In this document: piece by piece, positions 34,126 through 43,704 of the stretch | Layout: each line of letters begins with the position of its first letter | Numbering within the stretch: the first letter of the stretch is position 1 | NCBI RefSeq assembly: GCF_015209965.1 | Contig: NZ_MU158690.1 | Coordinates: 814,088 to 878,087 of the forward strand | Origin: Sphingobacterium pedocola | GTDB lineage: Bacteria; Bacteroidota; Bacteroidia; Sphingobacteriales; Sphingobacteriaceae | Reading direction: 5' to 3' | Length of the DNA stretch: 64,000 nt | Program-made: the position numbers and the translations under genes | The notes under the pieces: model-generated | The model's input: only the letters and a program-made list of their open reading frames with translations | The model's database searches: none | Told to the model about the DNA's origin: nothing

Positions 34126-35607
34126 ATGAAGAATTTTTACAAGGGTGGGAGAGGACTGTGCTATTTGAAGCGGCTATCCCATCTTTTCAAATCCAAAAAT
34201 AACCGAAGCCGAACACTGTTTATCTTCGTATTAAGTCTTATATGTGTGTTGTTTAGTGATGCCCAGGCGCAGTCGGGTCGTACCCTCGGAGGAGTGGTGC
34301 GCTCGACTGCCGACGGGCAAGAAGGAATTGAAGCCCTTCAAATAGGGGATTTGATGTATGACATCCAACTGGATAAGACAATAAATCCGCATACCGGCCA
34401 ATCCACTGCGCGGCTATCCGAATTTAGTGGCAAGGTAATCATACTGGATTTTTGGGCCACCTGGTGTGCGCCATGTATAGCGATGCTGCCCAAGATGGAC
34501 AGCCTTCAGTGTACATATAGCGATAAACTACAGTTCCTGTCGGTTACTTCCGAAACAGAAACAGTGGTTCGTTCCTTTCTGGACCGGATGCAGGCTGTAC
34601 ACAGCAAAAAATCCAGTCTGACCTACGTCGTAGAAGACAGACTACTGAAACGGATGTTTCCGCATGCTTCCATTCCGCATTATGTCTGGATAGACGGCCG
34701 GGGCAAAGTTATTGCGATAACCGGCATGGAAGAAATCAACGGTGAAAATATCCAAAAGGCCATAACTGAACAGGTGCTTAGCCTGCCAACGAGAAACTCT
34801 GCTACCGCGACATACGATAAAACCAGGCCGTTTCTTTTTAATACCGCGAATATTCATGGCGCAGAACTTCTAGCCAGCAGTGCACTGGTCGGATATATTG
34901 AAGGTGTAGGCAGTGGATATATACAGACTGTGAGTATCATCAACGACGAGGATCCCTTGGTAAACGGAAATGTATACCGACGCATATCGGCACGAAATCT
35001 CAGTATAGCCCAGCTGTATCAATTGGCTTTTACGGATGGAAACAGACACTTTGGTTGGGAGAATACCATTTTGGACGTCAAAAATCCCGACGAACTTCAG
35101 CGCTTCGTCAGCGGAGGCGAACTGATCAAGTGGTGGGAAACGGGAAATGCATTCTGTTATGAATTACTGCTGCCAAAGGACAGGGCGGATGAGGCATGGG
35201 AGGTGATGAAGGCCGACCTGATACGTCATTTTCCGAAATATTCGGCGATGGTCGAAAAAAGAGATCTACCGTCCCTATGTCTTGTCACGACAAAGCCACT
35301 TGAAAAAATGAAATACCTAGGCGATGAGCGCTTACTGGACATTGGCCCTTATGGCGGAACGATCAAAGGTTATACCATACCGTACCTTTTACGTGAACTA
35401 AACGACAAGGGGCTTAAACGGTATAAGAAACCGCTGATAGATCTGACGGGTTATTCATCTCTGATAAATATGGAAATCAAAGCTGATCTAGGCGACCTAA
35501 AAAGTGTCAACACGGCGTTAAGTGTTTACGGCCTACAAATCGTAGAGCAAGTTTACGAAAGGGAAGTATTGGTAATCCGTGATGCCAAACAGAATGGAAA
35601 TCTTTAA
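34126..35607 (+). CDS. TlpA-type thioredoxin protein with DUF3738-like C-terminus
   Basis: A 493-residue secreted protein. The N-terminus (residues 1-48, ending DAQAQ) is a long signal peptide. The next stretch, SGRTLGGVVRSTADGQ, looks like the first strand of a SusC-type CarboxypepD-regulatory domain. Residues ~95-220 form a TlpA/thioredoxin domain with the redox motif WATWCAPCIAMLPKMD. The C-terminal ~200 residues resemble the DUF3738 domain (KKPLIDLTGYSSLINMEI, GLQIVEQVYEREVLVIRD). Such proteins precede SusC/SusD pairs in Sphingobacteriaceae and probably keep thiols reduced or assist maturation in the periplasm (inference). It is 12 bases upstream of susC, the head of a three-gene operon. 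Confidence 0.8.
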   Translation: MKNFYKGGRGLCYLKRLSHLFKSKNNRSRTLFIFVLSLICVLFSDAQAQSGRTLGGVVRSTADGQEGIEALQIGDLMYDIQLDKTINPHTGQSTARLSEFSGKVIILDFWATWCAPCIAMLPKMDSLQCTYSDKLQFLSVTSETETVVRSFLDRMQAVHSKKSSLTYVVEDRLLKRMFPHASIPHYVWIDGRGKVIAITGMEEINGENIQKAITEQVLSLPTRNSATATYDKTRPFLFNTANIHGAELLASSALVGYIEGVGSGYIQTVSIINDEDPLVNGNVYRRISARNLSIAQLYQLAFTDGNRHFGWENTILDVKNPDELQRFVSGGELIKWWETGNAFCYELLLPKDRADEAWEVMKADLIRHFPKYSAMVEKRDLPSLCLVTTKPLEKMKYLGDERLLDIGPYGGTIKGYTIPYLLRELNDKGLKRYKKPLIDLTGYSSLINMEIKADLGDLKSVNTALSVYGLQIVEQVYEREVLVIRDAKQNGNL

Positions 35608-35619
35608 GACGAGAATACG

Positions 35620-38600
35620 ATGAGAAATTTTTTACTGTTGGCCTGCTGTTGGTTTTTCCTTACTACGAATGCACAGCCAACCCAACAAGCGATGGTACTG
35701 ACTGTTCTTACAAATGCGGGAGATCCAATCGGAAATGCGAGTGTCGCTGTTGCTGCGATGAACTGGTCGGCTAAGACGGATACCATGGGGCGATGTACGA
35801 TTCCCAGCAGCGTACGATTGCCCGGTGCCAAATTGACTATCGCTTATATCGGCTTCAGAACACAGTCAGTTTCGATAGACGATATTACGGATCAATACAC
35901 AATTAGGCTGGCTCCATTAACGGAGAACATAGAGGAGGTGCTCGTCTCAACTGGCTATCAGGTCGTTCCGAAAGAAAGAACTACCGGATCCTATGCTACA
36001 GTAGATCGTGAGCGTTTGGACAAGGTGGTAGCAACTGATATTATAAGTAAGATCGATGGTCTTGTGCCGGGCATGTTATTTAATCGTAACAGCACGCGGG
36101 CAATTACACTACGTGGTCAAAGTACCTTGTTCTCGGATTCGAACCCACTTATTGTACTCGATAACTTTCCGTACGAAGGGGATATTATGGACATCAATCC
36201 AAACGATGTGGAAAATATCACAGTGCTCAGGGACGCGGCAGCGGCAAGTATCTGGGGAGCACAGGCAGCCAATGGGGTTATCGTCATTACCACTATAAAA
36301 GGAAAACGAAACCAGGCGCTACAGATAGACTTGAGAAGTAATATCGGCATCGCCGAATCACCCAACCTATTCTACCAGCCGAAGATGTCTACTGCTAGTT
36401 TCGTGGAATTGGAACAGATGCTTTTTGCAAACGGTTTTTATACGGCCACCGAAAACTCCATTCAAAAGAGTCCTTATACGCCTATTGTAGATCTGTTAAT
36501 CCGTAAAAGGGATGATCCGGAGCAGGCGGTGACTATAGATCGGGAAATTGAACGGCTCACCAGCATAGATGTGCGCGATGATCTTTCGCGGTATTTCTAT
36601 CGCCCGGCCGTTAATCAACAGCACGCGCTGAATATACAGGGCGGAGGCGAGCGAAACAGTTTCTACCTGTCGCTCGGATATGATCGTAACCGGGAAGAAC
36701 TCATAGGTAATAGCCTGCAGCGAGTAAGTATAAACGCGAGAAATACCCTATACTTCCTGAAGGACCGGATAAGGGCATCGCTCGGACTGGATCTAAGCAA
36801 CCGGCGTATTACCAATCCCAATATAGGTGTACATAGTTTGACCATGAGCGGCCAGTCCAAGGTTTATCCTTATGCGCGCCTTGTAAATGATGATGGCGGA
36901 CATGCAAGACTAGTCACCAACCATCCGTTCTCTTTTATTGATCAGGCCCAGCAGCAGGGACTGCTCGACTGGAGCTACCGCCCTTTAGACGAGATAGCGT
37001 ATACCAAAAGAGGCACGCACAATACCCTATACAGGGTAAACGCAGATGTAAAGGTCAAGCTGCTCGACGGGCTTGAAGCCGACGTCCTGTTTCAATATGG
37101 CAACAACCTGAGCCGTCATCGAAACCACCGTCCACAGGAAACCTATTATACACGGAATATGATCAATAACCTCACCACTGTGAATCCCGATGGTACGTTC
37201 AACAGACCGATACCCTTGGGCGGCATATTGGGCACGACGACCGGAGAAGTATGGAACTACGCCTTCCGATCACAGTTGAACTACAATCGCGTGCTTGCCG
37301 ACGAACATAGCATCTCGGCATTGGCAGGTTTTGAAGTACGGGATAATCAGAGCAACTCATATTCCAATCTCCTTTACGGCTATGACAACAACTTGGGGAT
37401 TGGCTCCAACGTGGACATGATGAATACCTATCCCCGTTACGTGGATGCAAGATTGAGGGAACGGATTGCCAACAATGAACAGATGCTGGGACTCATCGAT
37501 AGGCACCGCTCCTTCTATGGTAATTCTTCTTATAGTTTTCGGAACAGGTATATAGCATACGGTAGTGTGCGCCTTGATCAGTCAAATCTTTTCGGCGTCC
37601 GTACAAATCAAAAGGGGGTACCGTTATGGTCTGTCGGTGGTGCATACGTTCTGTCCGAAGAGAGTTTTTACCGTTCAACAGTTCTGCCTTACCTCAAGTT
37701 GAAAGCTTCTTATGGCTATAACGGCAATATTAACAAATCAATTTCGGCATTCACCACCGTCCGTTATCAGGGCACAGCAATCTCTACTGGATTGCCATAT
37801 GCACGTATTGTTAATCCGCCCAACCCGGAGCTCCGTTGGGAGCGGGTGAAAGTCTACAATGCCGGGCTTGAATTCAGATCACGCAACAACTGGATCAATG
37901 GTAACATAGAGCTATATCGGAAACAGGGGCTGGATCTGATCGGAGAAATCCCGTACGCCCCTTCTTCGGGAGTGGGAACATTTACAGAGAATTACGCAAA
38001 TACCAAGACGCATGGCCTTGATGTACAACTGAGCGGAAAGACCATCGGTCGCGTGGTGCAGTGGAATAGCGACTTCATGCTTTCGCTGGTAAGAGACGAG
38101 GTTACGCACTATTTGGGTGGCACGAATAATTTTATAACCATGTCCACGCCTATCGTGGGTCGTCCACAGTACGCGGTATTTTCTTATCCGCATGCTGGGC
38201 TGGATCCGCAAAGCGGCAATCCGGTTGGGTTTGTTGCGGAAGAACCAAGTCAGGATTATGCCGCGATATTGCAGGATATAAATGAAAATAACATCATCTA
38301 TCACGGAAGCGAACGTGCGACTACCTTTGGTAGTTTTCGCAATACTATACAGTGGAAAGGACTGGTATTAACTGCCAATATCGTCTACCGTACCGGTTAT
38401 TTCTACAGGCGTAATACCGTTAGTTTTGCATCCGTCCTTAGAGCATCCGACCAGCACGGAGATTACGAAATGCGGTGGCAGCAACCAGGCGACGAAGCTT
38501 TTACCGCCATTCCGTCAATGCCTGCCGTGATCGATGCCAACCGCGACAACTTCTATGCAAATACTGACGTATTCGTAGAGCCCGGTGATCATATACGGTT

Positions 38601-38799
38601 GAAGGATATCAACCTGGCTTACAATTTCCCATCCGATTGGACAGGCCTTGCACGCATTCGATCAGCGAGTTTGTACCTGTATGTGAATAATGTCGGCGTC
38701 CTCTGGAAAAAAAGCAGTGTGAATCTCGATCCCGACTATCCGTACGCGGATTACGCACCTCCGCGAATATTTACCCTTGGAATCAACATCAAATTATGA
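35620..38799 (+). CDS. SusC/RagA TonB-dependent transporter, third copy
   Basis: A 1059-residue outer-membrane transporter. Signal peptide MRNFLLLACCWFFLTTNAQ, a CarboxypepD-regulatory-like domain (residues ~25-105), the TonB-box/plug transition ENIEEVLVSTGYQVVPKERT, plug motif AQAANGVIVITTIKGK, and a beta-barrel ending IFTLGINIKL. It has no STN domain, and no sigma/FecR genes are adjacent, so regulation differs from the first locus. It is co-transcribed with the TlpA-like gene upstream, and its stop codon overlaps the SusD-like gene by four bases (ATGA). No glycosidase gene accompanies this pair. The substrate may be non-carbohydrate, such as peptides, as proposed for RagAB; inference. Confidence 0.94.
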   Translation: MRNFLLLACCWFFLTTNAQPTQQAMVLTVLTNAGDPIGNASVAVAAMNWSAKTDTMGRCTIPSSVRLPGAKLTIAYIGFRTQSVSIDDITDQYTIRLAPLTENIEEVLVSTGYQVVPKERTTGSYATVDRERLDKVVATDIISKIDGLVPGMLFNRNSTRAITLRGQSTLFSDSNPLIVLDNFPYEGDIMDINPNDVENITVLRDAAAASIWGAQAANGVIVITTIKGKRNQALQIDLRSNIGIAESPNLFYQPKMSTASFVELEQMLFANGFYTATENSIQKSPYTPIVDLLIRKRDDPEQAVTIDREIERLTSIDVRDDLSRYFYRPAVNQQHALNIQGGGERNSFYLSLGYDRNREELIGNSLQRVSINARNTLYFLKDRIRASLGLDLSNRRITNPNIGVHSLTMSGQSKVYPYARLVNDDGGHARLVTNHPFSFIDQAQQQGLLDWSYRPLDEIAYTKRGTHNTLYRVNADVKVKLLDGLEADVLFQYGNNLSRHRNHRPQETYYTRNMINNLTTVNPDGTFNRPIPLGGILGTTTGEVWNYAFRSQLNYNRVLADEHSISALAGFEVRDNQSNSYSNLLYGYDNNLGIGSNVDMMNTYPRYVDARLRERIANNEQMLGLIDRHRSFYGNSSYSFRNRYIAYGSVRLDQSNLFGVRTNQKGVPLWSVGGAYVLSEESFYRSTVLPYLKLKASYGYNGNINKSISAFTTVRYQGTAISTGLPYARIVNPPNPELRWERVKVYNAGLEFRSRNNWINGNIELYRKQGLDLIGEIPYAPSSGVGTFTENYANTKTHGLDVQLSGKTIGRVVQWNSDFMLSLVRDEVTHYLGGTNNFITMSTPIVGRPQYAVFSYPHAGLDPQSGNPVGFVAEEPSQDYAAILQDINENNIIYHGSERATTFGSFRNTIQWKGLVLTANIVYRTGYFYRRNTVSFASVLRASDQHGDYEMRWQQPGDEAFTAIPSMPAVIDANRDNFYANTDVFVEPGDHIRLKDINLAYNFPSDWTGLARIRSASLYLYVNNVGVLWKKSSVNLDPDYPYADYAPPRIFTLGINIKL

Positions 38800-40151
38800 T
38801 AGCTATGAGAAATACCTTAATGATAATGCTGTGTATACTAGTAGCAAGTTGCAGCGACGCTTTTTTGGATGCAAAGCCGGATAAGGCACTGGCTATTCCA
38901 CACACATTGGATGATCTACAGGCGCTGTTGGATGACGTCAACCAACAGATCAATCAGACTCCGGGCTTTCCAGAACTGTTTGCACCTGAAATAGTAGTGG
39001 CTGAGAATGGTTTAGGTCGGGAAAATATGGATGTAACGAATACCTATCTATGGCAGCGCGGAAATCTATATGCAACCATATCAAACTACGACTGGGATTG
39101 GATTTACGAACAGGTACTGCGTGTCAACGTCGTATTGGAAGAACTTAAAAAATTAGACGGCCAAAATATTGATGTAAAAAGATACGAACAGATAAGGGCT
39201 TCTGCAAGTTTTTTTAGGGCATGGCACCTGTTCCATCTGCTAATCACTTTCAGCCCCCCGTACAATCCGGTAACCGCAGAAGTAGAACCGGGAATAGTAC
39301 TTAAACTGGAAGCTGATATTAATGAAAAACTAGGGAGATCTTCTATCTCGGAATGTTATCGCCAGATTATTGCTGATCTCGAATTCTCTACCACTGCATT
39401 GCCGAAAACGGTACCGGTACCCTCAAGACCAAATCTAGCTGCTGCATACGCGCTGTTAGCTCGCGTCTATATGAGCATGTACGATTATCAGAATGTAGAA
39501 CGGTACGCCGAGCTTTCATTAGCGGAAAATAACGCACTTATGGATTATAATGCGTTGACGGGCCGGTTTCCGGATCCATTACAAAATAACAACAAAGAAG
39601 TTTTGTTTTATGCGATTCCAATATTACATGCTGCAACACTTACCCGAAACGCGATGATCGACAGGAGTCATATTGGCCTGTACACAAGTGGTGATCTACG
39701 GCGCGAACTTTATTATTCCGTATCCAACTCGGATATATATAAGATGAAGTCTACCTATCGCGGCACAACGTTAACATCCTTTTCAGGATTAACCAGTAGC
39801 GAAATGTACCTGGTTTGTGCAGAGGCGAAAATTCGTTTAGGTAAAGTTGAAGACGCGCTGCTATTGATAAATAGGCTTCGAATATCTCGCTGGCGTACAG
39901 AGGTGCCCTATGAGCCATTAGATGAATTGTCCGTCGATAATTTATTGGAGGCTGTACTGTTGGAAAGAAAGCGAGAGTTGCCGTTTCGGGGATTGGCCTG
40001 GTTTGATTTAAGAAGATTACGAAATGATCCACAATTTTCTGAAACTATTACCCGGGAATATAACGGTGAAGTATTTACTTTTGGACCGCTTAGCGACTTC
40101 TATCATTTTCCTGTTCCGCCCTCGGAGATCATGTATAATCCGGATATTTAA
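38796..40151 (+). CDS. SusD/RagB family lipoprotein, third copy
   Basis: A 451-residue lipoprotein with lipobox LVASC at about residue 20; a second in-frame ATG at 38805 is an equally good start. It follows the shorter RagB-like SusD pattern: DAFLDAKPDKALAIPHTLDD, SASFFRAWHLFHLLITFSPP, MYLVCAEAKIRLGKVEDALL, ERKRELPFRGLAWFDLRRL. It overlaps the preceding susC by four bases, so the two are translationally coupled. It forms the surface-exposed lid of that transporter. The operon ends at the strong hairpin at 40167. Confidence 0.93.
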   Translation: MIAMRNTLMIMLCILVASCSDAFLDAKPDKALAIPHTLDDLQALLDDVNQQINQTPGFPELFAPEIVVAENGLGRENMDVTNTYLWQRGNLYATISNYDWDWIYEQVLRVNVVLEELKKLDGQNIDVKRYEQIRASASFFRAWHLFHLLITFSPPYNPVTAEVEPGIVLKLEADINEKLGRSSISECYRQIIADLEFSTTALPKTVPVPSRPNLAAAYALLARVYMSMYDYQNVERYAELSLAENNALMDYNALTGRFPDPLQNNNKEVLFYAIPILHAATLTRNAMIDRSHIGLYTSGDLRRELYYSVSNSDIYKMKSTYRGTTLTSFSGLTSSEMYLVCAEAKIRLGKVEDALLLINRLRISRWRTEVPYEPLDELSVDNLLEAVLLERKRELPFRGLAWFDLRRLRNDPQFSETITREYNGEVFTFGPLSDFYHFPVPPSEIMYNPDI

Positions 40152-40166
40152 GAATGTTGAAAAGAC

Positions 40167-40187
40167 TAGAGGGGAAAATCCCCTCTA
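40167..40187. terminator. Bidirectional terminator between susD and the DUF6520 gene
   Basis: TAGAGGGG (40167-40174) and CCCCTCTA (40180-40187) form a perfect 8-base stem. It lies between the convergent susD and DUF6520 genes, 16 bases from each stop codon. Confidence 0.75.
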
Positions 40188-40203
40188 ATCTAAAACATCT
40201 GGC

Positions 40204-40512
40204 CTATGGTAAATCAATATGGCCATTGTTTTGCTCGATCCGCACAAAGCCTGGTTCGCTAGCGCTACCATTGGTTGGCGTAAATCCTGTAAGATACACA
40301 GCCTTGCAAATATTTGGATCAGGGTTACAGTCCGCTTGTTGCTCTTCGGGCGTTTGAAGTTCCACCCAGTTTCCGTCCTGTGTTCTTCCCCACATTGTTT
40401 CATCCTGTGCCAACGTTGCTTTTGCACTCGCCCATGAACTAGCACCTACTGCTAAACCTAATAGTGCTACTCCCAGCACCAATGTTTTTGTTGTTTTTTT
40501 GATTAAAGTCAT
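40204..40512 (-). CDS. DUF6520-like small secreted protein
   Basis: A 102-residue protein with a signal peptide (TLVLGVALLGLAVGASSWASA). The mature part contains LAQDETMWGRTQDGNWVELQ, PEEQQADCNPDPNICKAVYL, and a charged tail ending in GHIDLP. The pattern (signal, short W/E-rich stretch, two cysteines in CNPDPNIC, then tail) fits the DUF6520 family of small exported Bacteroidota proteins. Function is unknown. It is encoded 10 bases after the MauE-like membrane protein gene in the same operon. Since MauE/DoxX proteins of this type have been linked to thiol-disulfide chemistry, its two cysteines could be the target; this is an inference. Confidence 0.7.
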   Translation of the reverse strand: MTLIKKTTKTLVLGVALLGLAVGASSWASAKATLAQDETMWGRTQDGNWVELQTPEEQQADCNPDPNICKAVYLTGFTPTNGSASEPGFVRIEQNNGHIDLP

Positions 40513-40522
40513 TTTTGTAAAC

Positions 40523-41026
40523 TTAAATTGTATAATTTTTTAGTCGTTTGATAGCCCAAATACCTAGCCCAACCCAAACTGCATTGAATCCCAGATGTGT
40601 ATGCCATCCCATTGTTTCGATCACGCCACCGCAATGGCAAAGCCGCTTCTCAGCAAAGAGCAGCATCAGGGCAATATAGAGTGTAAAGACGCCCATGAGT
40701 AGCGTAGATGTCCACAGCGCCCATCGCTGCATCTTTCGCCAGGGGGAAACCAACACGATCGCCAGTAGGATTTCTAGAAGGGGGATACCCCAGCCGATAA
40801 ACTCGGCATATTGTCCTAACACCGGGATGCGTTTGTTACCCTTTACGAAGGTCTCCATATTCACTAATTTGTTATGCCCCGTAAACATGTACAGAAAGGC
40901 GTAGCCGTAGACAACTACCCAATGGCGCTGTTGAAATAGCCAGCGGGCTTTACGTATAATCCACTGGCAGACCTGTTCTGTCCCTGCTTTGATACGGCTT
41001 TTTACTGTTGTGAGGTGCTTTTCCAT
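40523..41026 (-). CDS. MauE/DoxX-type redox-associated membrane protein
   Basis: A protein of about 168 residues from ATG 41026; the frame is open further upstream but that part is unlike the family. Four helices: VVVYGYAFLYMFTGHNKLVN, FIGWGIPLLEILLAIVLVSP, WTSTLLMGVFTLYIALMLLF, FNAVWVGLGIWAIKRL. The LCHCGG segment between helices 3 and 4 supplies the paired cysteines seen in MauE-like proteins, suggesting a role in disulfide exchange across the membrane. It precedes the DUF6520 gene by 10 bases. In Sphingobacteriaceae this MauE-DUF6520 pair recurs, but no function has been assigned that I know of. Confidence 0.75.
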   Translation of the reverse strand: MEKHLTTVKSRIKAGTEQVCQWIIRKARWLFQQRHWVVVYGYAFLYMFTGHNKLVNMETFVKGNKRIPVLGQYAEFIGWGIPLLEILLAIVLVSPWRKMQRWALWTSTLLMGVFTLYIALMLLFAEKRLCHCGGVIETMGWHTHLGFNAVWVGLGIWAIKRLKNYTI

Positions 41027-41245
41027 TAATTGCGTTGTATTATGATCTTTGTTGTTAATGCGATCCCTTGACTGCTGCAGCCGCCGAATCATTGTTGCTT
41101 TTCGTAACGGGCCCGCCCGGGAACAATGCAAATTTTCGTTTGATGTTTTTGAGTTTCATGATTTGTCGTTATTTTCAATGAATTAATCGTTTTCTCTTTT
41201 GATTCCTGTCCATGGTGTTTGTGTTAATTTTGTTTTATATAACTT

Positions 41246-41488
41246 CTATTCAGTACTGAACGTATCCAAATCGTAGAGTGCGTTTTCAAACCATCTATTT
41301 TGCTCGGTGGTACTGCTGTCGTTTCGGCACTTTCCCCGCACGGTGAATACCTTTGTCGTGTCATTAGCGTCGATAAATTGAATAACGCAACCATAGGTTT
41401 CTGTTCGCAGGATTAAATAGAATAAGCCGGCTACTATTAGGATGCCTCCGCCTAATAAGCCTATTGTATTTAATTGTTTTCTTTTCAT
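41246..41488 (-). CDS. Hypothetical small single-span membrane protein
   Basis: An 80-residue protein. One transmembrane helix near the N-terminus (NTIGLLGGGILIVAGLFYLI) is followed by a short extracytoplasmic part with two cysteines (YGCVIQFID and GKCRNDSSTTEQNRWFENAL). No family was recognised. It lies 220 bases upstream of the MauE gene on the same strand and downstream of the AraC gene, and its size fits an accessory or precursor peptide of the same cluster. The coding call rests on a sensible N-terminus, composition and conserved orientation. Confidence 0.55.
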   Translation of the reverse strand: MKRKQLNTIGLLGGGILIVAGLFYLILRTETYGCVIQFIDANDTTKVFTVRGKCRNDSSTTEQNRWFENALYDLDTFSTE

Positions 41489-41601
41489 CGTGCTCGTCTA
41501 TTATCTCAAAGTTTACACTACAAAGAAAAGGCAGAAAAAGCACGAAAGTGTTGCCGTTTTGCGGAATCGGTGTTGCCCTTTTTGCTGAAATCATGCCTTA
41601 G

Positions 41602-42633
41602 CTATCGGCCGCTTCCGAATACCATCGACTTTGTATAAGCCATTGGCGTCATTCCCGTTTCCCGTTTAAAAAACCGGTGAAACGCTGTGCGGTCATCAAA
41701 GCCGCAGGCGGTGGCAATATCCCATGTATGGCCCAAGCCCCCTGTAGTGAGGAGGTTCCTGAGTAGTTTCTTTGCTTTCTCGATCACGCAATGTTTCTTG
41801 TACGCGTTGATCGTAATACCACATTCTACTTTGAATACGTCACCAAGCTGGCTCAGGCTGATGTTCAGCCTTTCGGCTACAGCTTTCAGTTCCAGCTTAA
41901 TGCCATAGTCCGCTACCTCTATTTCAATAATCTTTTTGGCAGAGATAGCAAGATGCTGTTTGTGATTGTCGCCGCCCTGCCCACGGAGCACGCTGTCTCG
42001 CGATAGGTGGTGCATCGTCCGCAGCTGCTCGCTGATTAGGATACTATTGTCCATACTTCCTTTCCGGAGGTTGCGGCATATATGCTCGATGTAGGCTGCG
42101 GTGACAGGGTCTACGGCAAAGTCTATGCTGCATACCGGATAGGGGCGATTTTCTAGATGCGCCCGCAAAGGAGGCTGCATGAACGCGAACTCCTCGTCTG
42201 CGCCATACCGGAATATCCCCGTGTCAAAATAAAAGCTGAATAGGCGATGCTTTCCCGCAGATAGCCGAAGTTCGTAACTGCCGGGTGTTAAGTATACATA
42301 CACCGCGCGCTGTCCCTCCAGTTGCCATACCAACTGTTTCTTGTCATCCCATAATGCTACTGTTCCACGTTTTTGCATCAGGTAGAATACATGCACATCT
42401 TTTTGCGTGACGTTAATGGGGATACATACAGGTTCGTCGAGCACCATATCGTAATGCTGCAGGTAGCCGTACCAGCCCTTAAACCGTTGCTTAGTACAGC
42501 TGTGGTTTTCTTTTTTTCGGAATTCGATCTCCCCATCGCTGAAACGTAATGAAGGACCGGGCATGTTGGATTGACGCGGATCGATTGGCCGGCCAAAGAT
42601 GCCGTCCAGTTCGGGAAAGAAGGTTTTTTTCAT
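41602..42633 (-). CDS. AraC family transcriptional regulator
   Basis: A 343-residue regulator. The C-terminal ~100 residues form the double-HTH AraC domain: ELKAVAERLNISLSQLGDVF, then TWDIATACGFDDRTAFHRFF and KRETGMTPMAY. The N-terminal ~220 residues have the look of a cupin-type ligand-binding domain but no named family was recognised. It is transcribed toward the MauE/DUF6520 genes and away from the HTTM operon, suggesting local control of the small-protein cluster. Binding sites were not identified. The first residue block KKTFFPELDGIFGRPIDP contains no signal peptide, so the protein is cytoplasmic. Confidence 0.9.
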   Translation of the reverse strand: MKKTFFPELDGIFGRPIDPRQSNMPGPSLRFSDGEIEFRKKENHSCTKQRFKGWYGYLQHYDMVLDEPVCIPINVTQKDVHVFYLMQKRGTVALWDDKKQLVWQLEGQRAVYVYLTPGSYELRLSAGKHRLFSFYFDTGIFRYGADEEFAFMQPPLRAHLENRPYPVCSIDFAVDPVTAAYIEHICRNLRKGSMDNSILISEQLRTMHHLSRDSVLRGQGGDNHKQHLAISAKKIIEIEVADYGIKLELKAVAERLNISLSQLGDVFKVECGITINAYKKHCVIEKAKKLLRNLLTTGGLGHTWDIATACGFDDRTAFHRFFKRETGMTPMAYTKSMVFGSGR

Positions 42634-42759
42634 TTAGATTTTTGGTTATCTATTGATTTATAAATTCATTAGTTGACCCGTTGTGGTTTAGATCCTTCCT
42701 TTCGTCAGGATGACAAAGAAAGCGCATAATGCACAAGGGGTTAGTTGGTGTTTTTTGGG

Positions 42760-43704
42760 TTATTTTTTCACCCCCTTTCCTTGTATTGAGGGTGGCGGTG
42801 ATCCGTTTGTACTTGCTATTGCAGAACCGTCACGTTCAAGGGGTAGGTTAATAGACTTGGTCAATTTCGTATAGGGAATGTACCAGGCACAGCAGTTGTA
42901 CCAGATCATAATCATGGCAAAATGATAGAGCCCCATCGTAAGGGCGATACCAGCATGTAAACCGCTTATCGCGATCCAGATGCCGTGGCGTGTACGCCTA
43001 CCGAACCAGGCGAGTGGATAGGCGAGCTCGACCAGCATTGCAGCCCAACCCGTCGCTATCCAGATGAACGGCCAGCTGCCCCATGATACGGATATGGGTA
43101 CAGCACTGCCCAGGTAAGCTTGCTGTACGGCTTTCCACAAGGCTTCACCATTCTGCCAGCTGCCGCCCATGAGCTTGCTCCAGCCACCAAACAGGTACAC
43201 CACGGTAAGCTGTGCCTGTAAGGCGAACAGCCCGATCGTTGCCCAATACGTCTGCGTACCGGATGCCGTACGCCCGGGGTAAAAGCAACAGGAAAAAAAT
43301 AGTCCGGTTAGCGCCAGGTAATCCACACCGTACGCCCAATTGGGGTCGGCAATAAAAAGGGTGTGATGCAAAAAGAGTAACAGCAGGCTACTTAGCCTAA
43401 CCTGCAGATTGAGTACCAGTGCAACGCACAGGCCAATATAGAGAACCGCCAAAAGATGGACGGTTGGTAAGGTCAATGTTTGTAAATGGGGGATAGCATC
43501 TGTTAAGTCGTAAATGCTCCAGCCAATAGCGCGCTGCCGTAACTGCAGCAGTGCCGGGTCTATCAGTCCGCTGGGTCCGTACAATAAAGGCAGATCGACC
43601 CAGAGCTGAATCATCTCGATCGCCAATAGCAAGCCGAGGCCGCGCGGGAAGATGCGCAAAGCGTCTGCAGCCTGTGAGCTGGCGTTAAGGTTCGCTAGGT
43701 TCAT
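42760..43704 (-). CDS. HTTM-domain membrane protein, SdpB-like
   Basis: A 314-residue polytopic membrane protein of the HTTM family (horizontally transferred transmembrane, related to vitamin-K gamma-carboxylase). Motifs: GLGLLLAIEMIQLWVDLPLL, LLLLFLHHTLFIADPNWAYG, LQAQLTVVYLFGGWSKLMGG, AAMLVELAYPLAWFGRR, GLYHFAMIMIWY. Length (314) and topology match SdpB of Bacillus (323), which with SdpA matures the SDP toxin peptide. It overlaps by 20 bases the preceding gene, whose product resembles SdpA. Enzymatic carboxylase activity is not implied. The SdpB-type role is inferred from the neighbour and length. Confidence 0.78.
   Translation of the reverse strand: MNLANLNASSQAADALRIFPRGLGLLLAIEMIQLWVDLPLLYGPSGLIDPALLQLRQRAIGWSIYDLTDAIPHLQTLTLPTVHLLAVLYIGLCVALVLNLQVRLSSLLLLFLHHTLFIADPNWAYGVDYLALTGLFFSCCFYPGRTASGTQTYWATIGLFALQAQLTVVYLFGGWSKLMGGSWQNGEALWKAVQQAYLGSAVPISVSWGSWPFIWIATGWAAMLVELAYPLAWFGRRTRHGIWIAISGLHAGIALTMGLYHFAMIMIWYNCCAWYIPYTKLTKSINLPLERDGSAIASTNGSPPPSIQGKGVKK

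Noticed and set aside
37912-38304. 130-codon minus-strand frame inside the third susC
   Set aside because: Shadow frame with no start context or homology.
42660-42750. Fragment of a GTCAGGATGAC-type intergenic repeat
   Set aside because: Only a short match in the gap after the AraC gene start; too little to annotate as an element.
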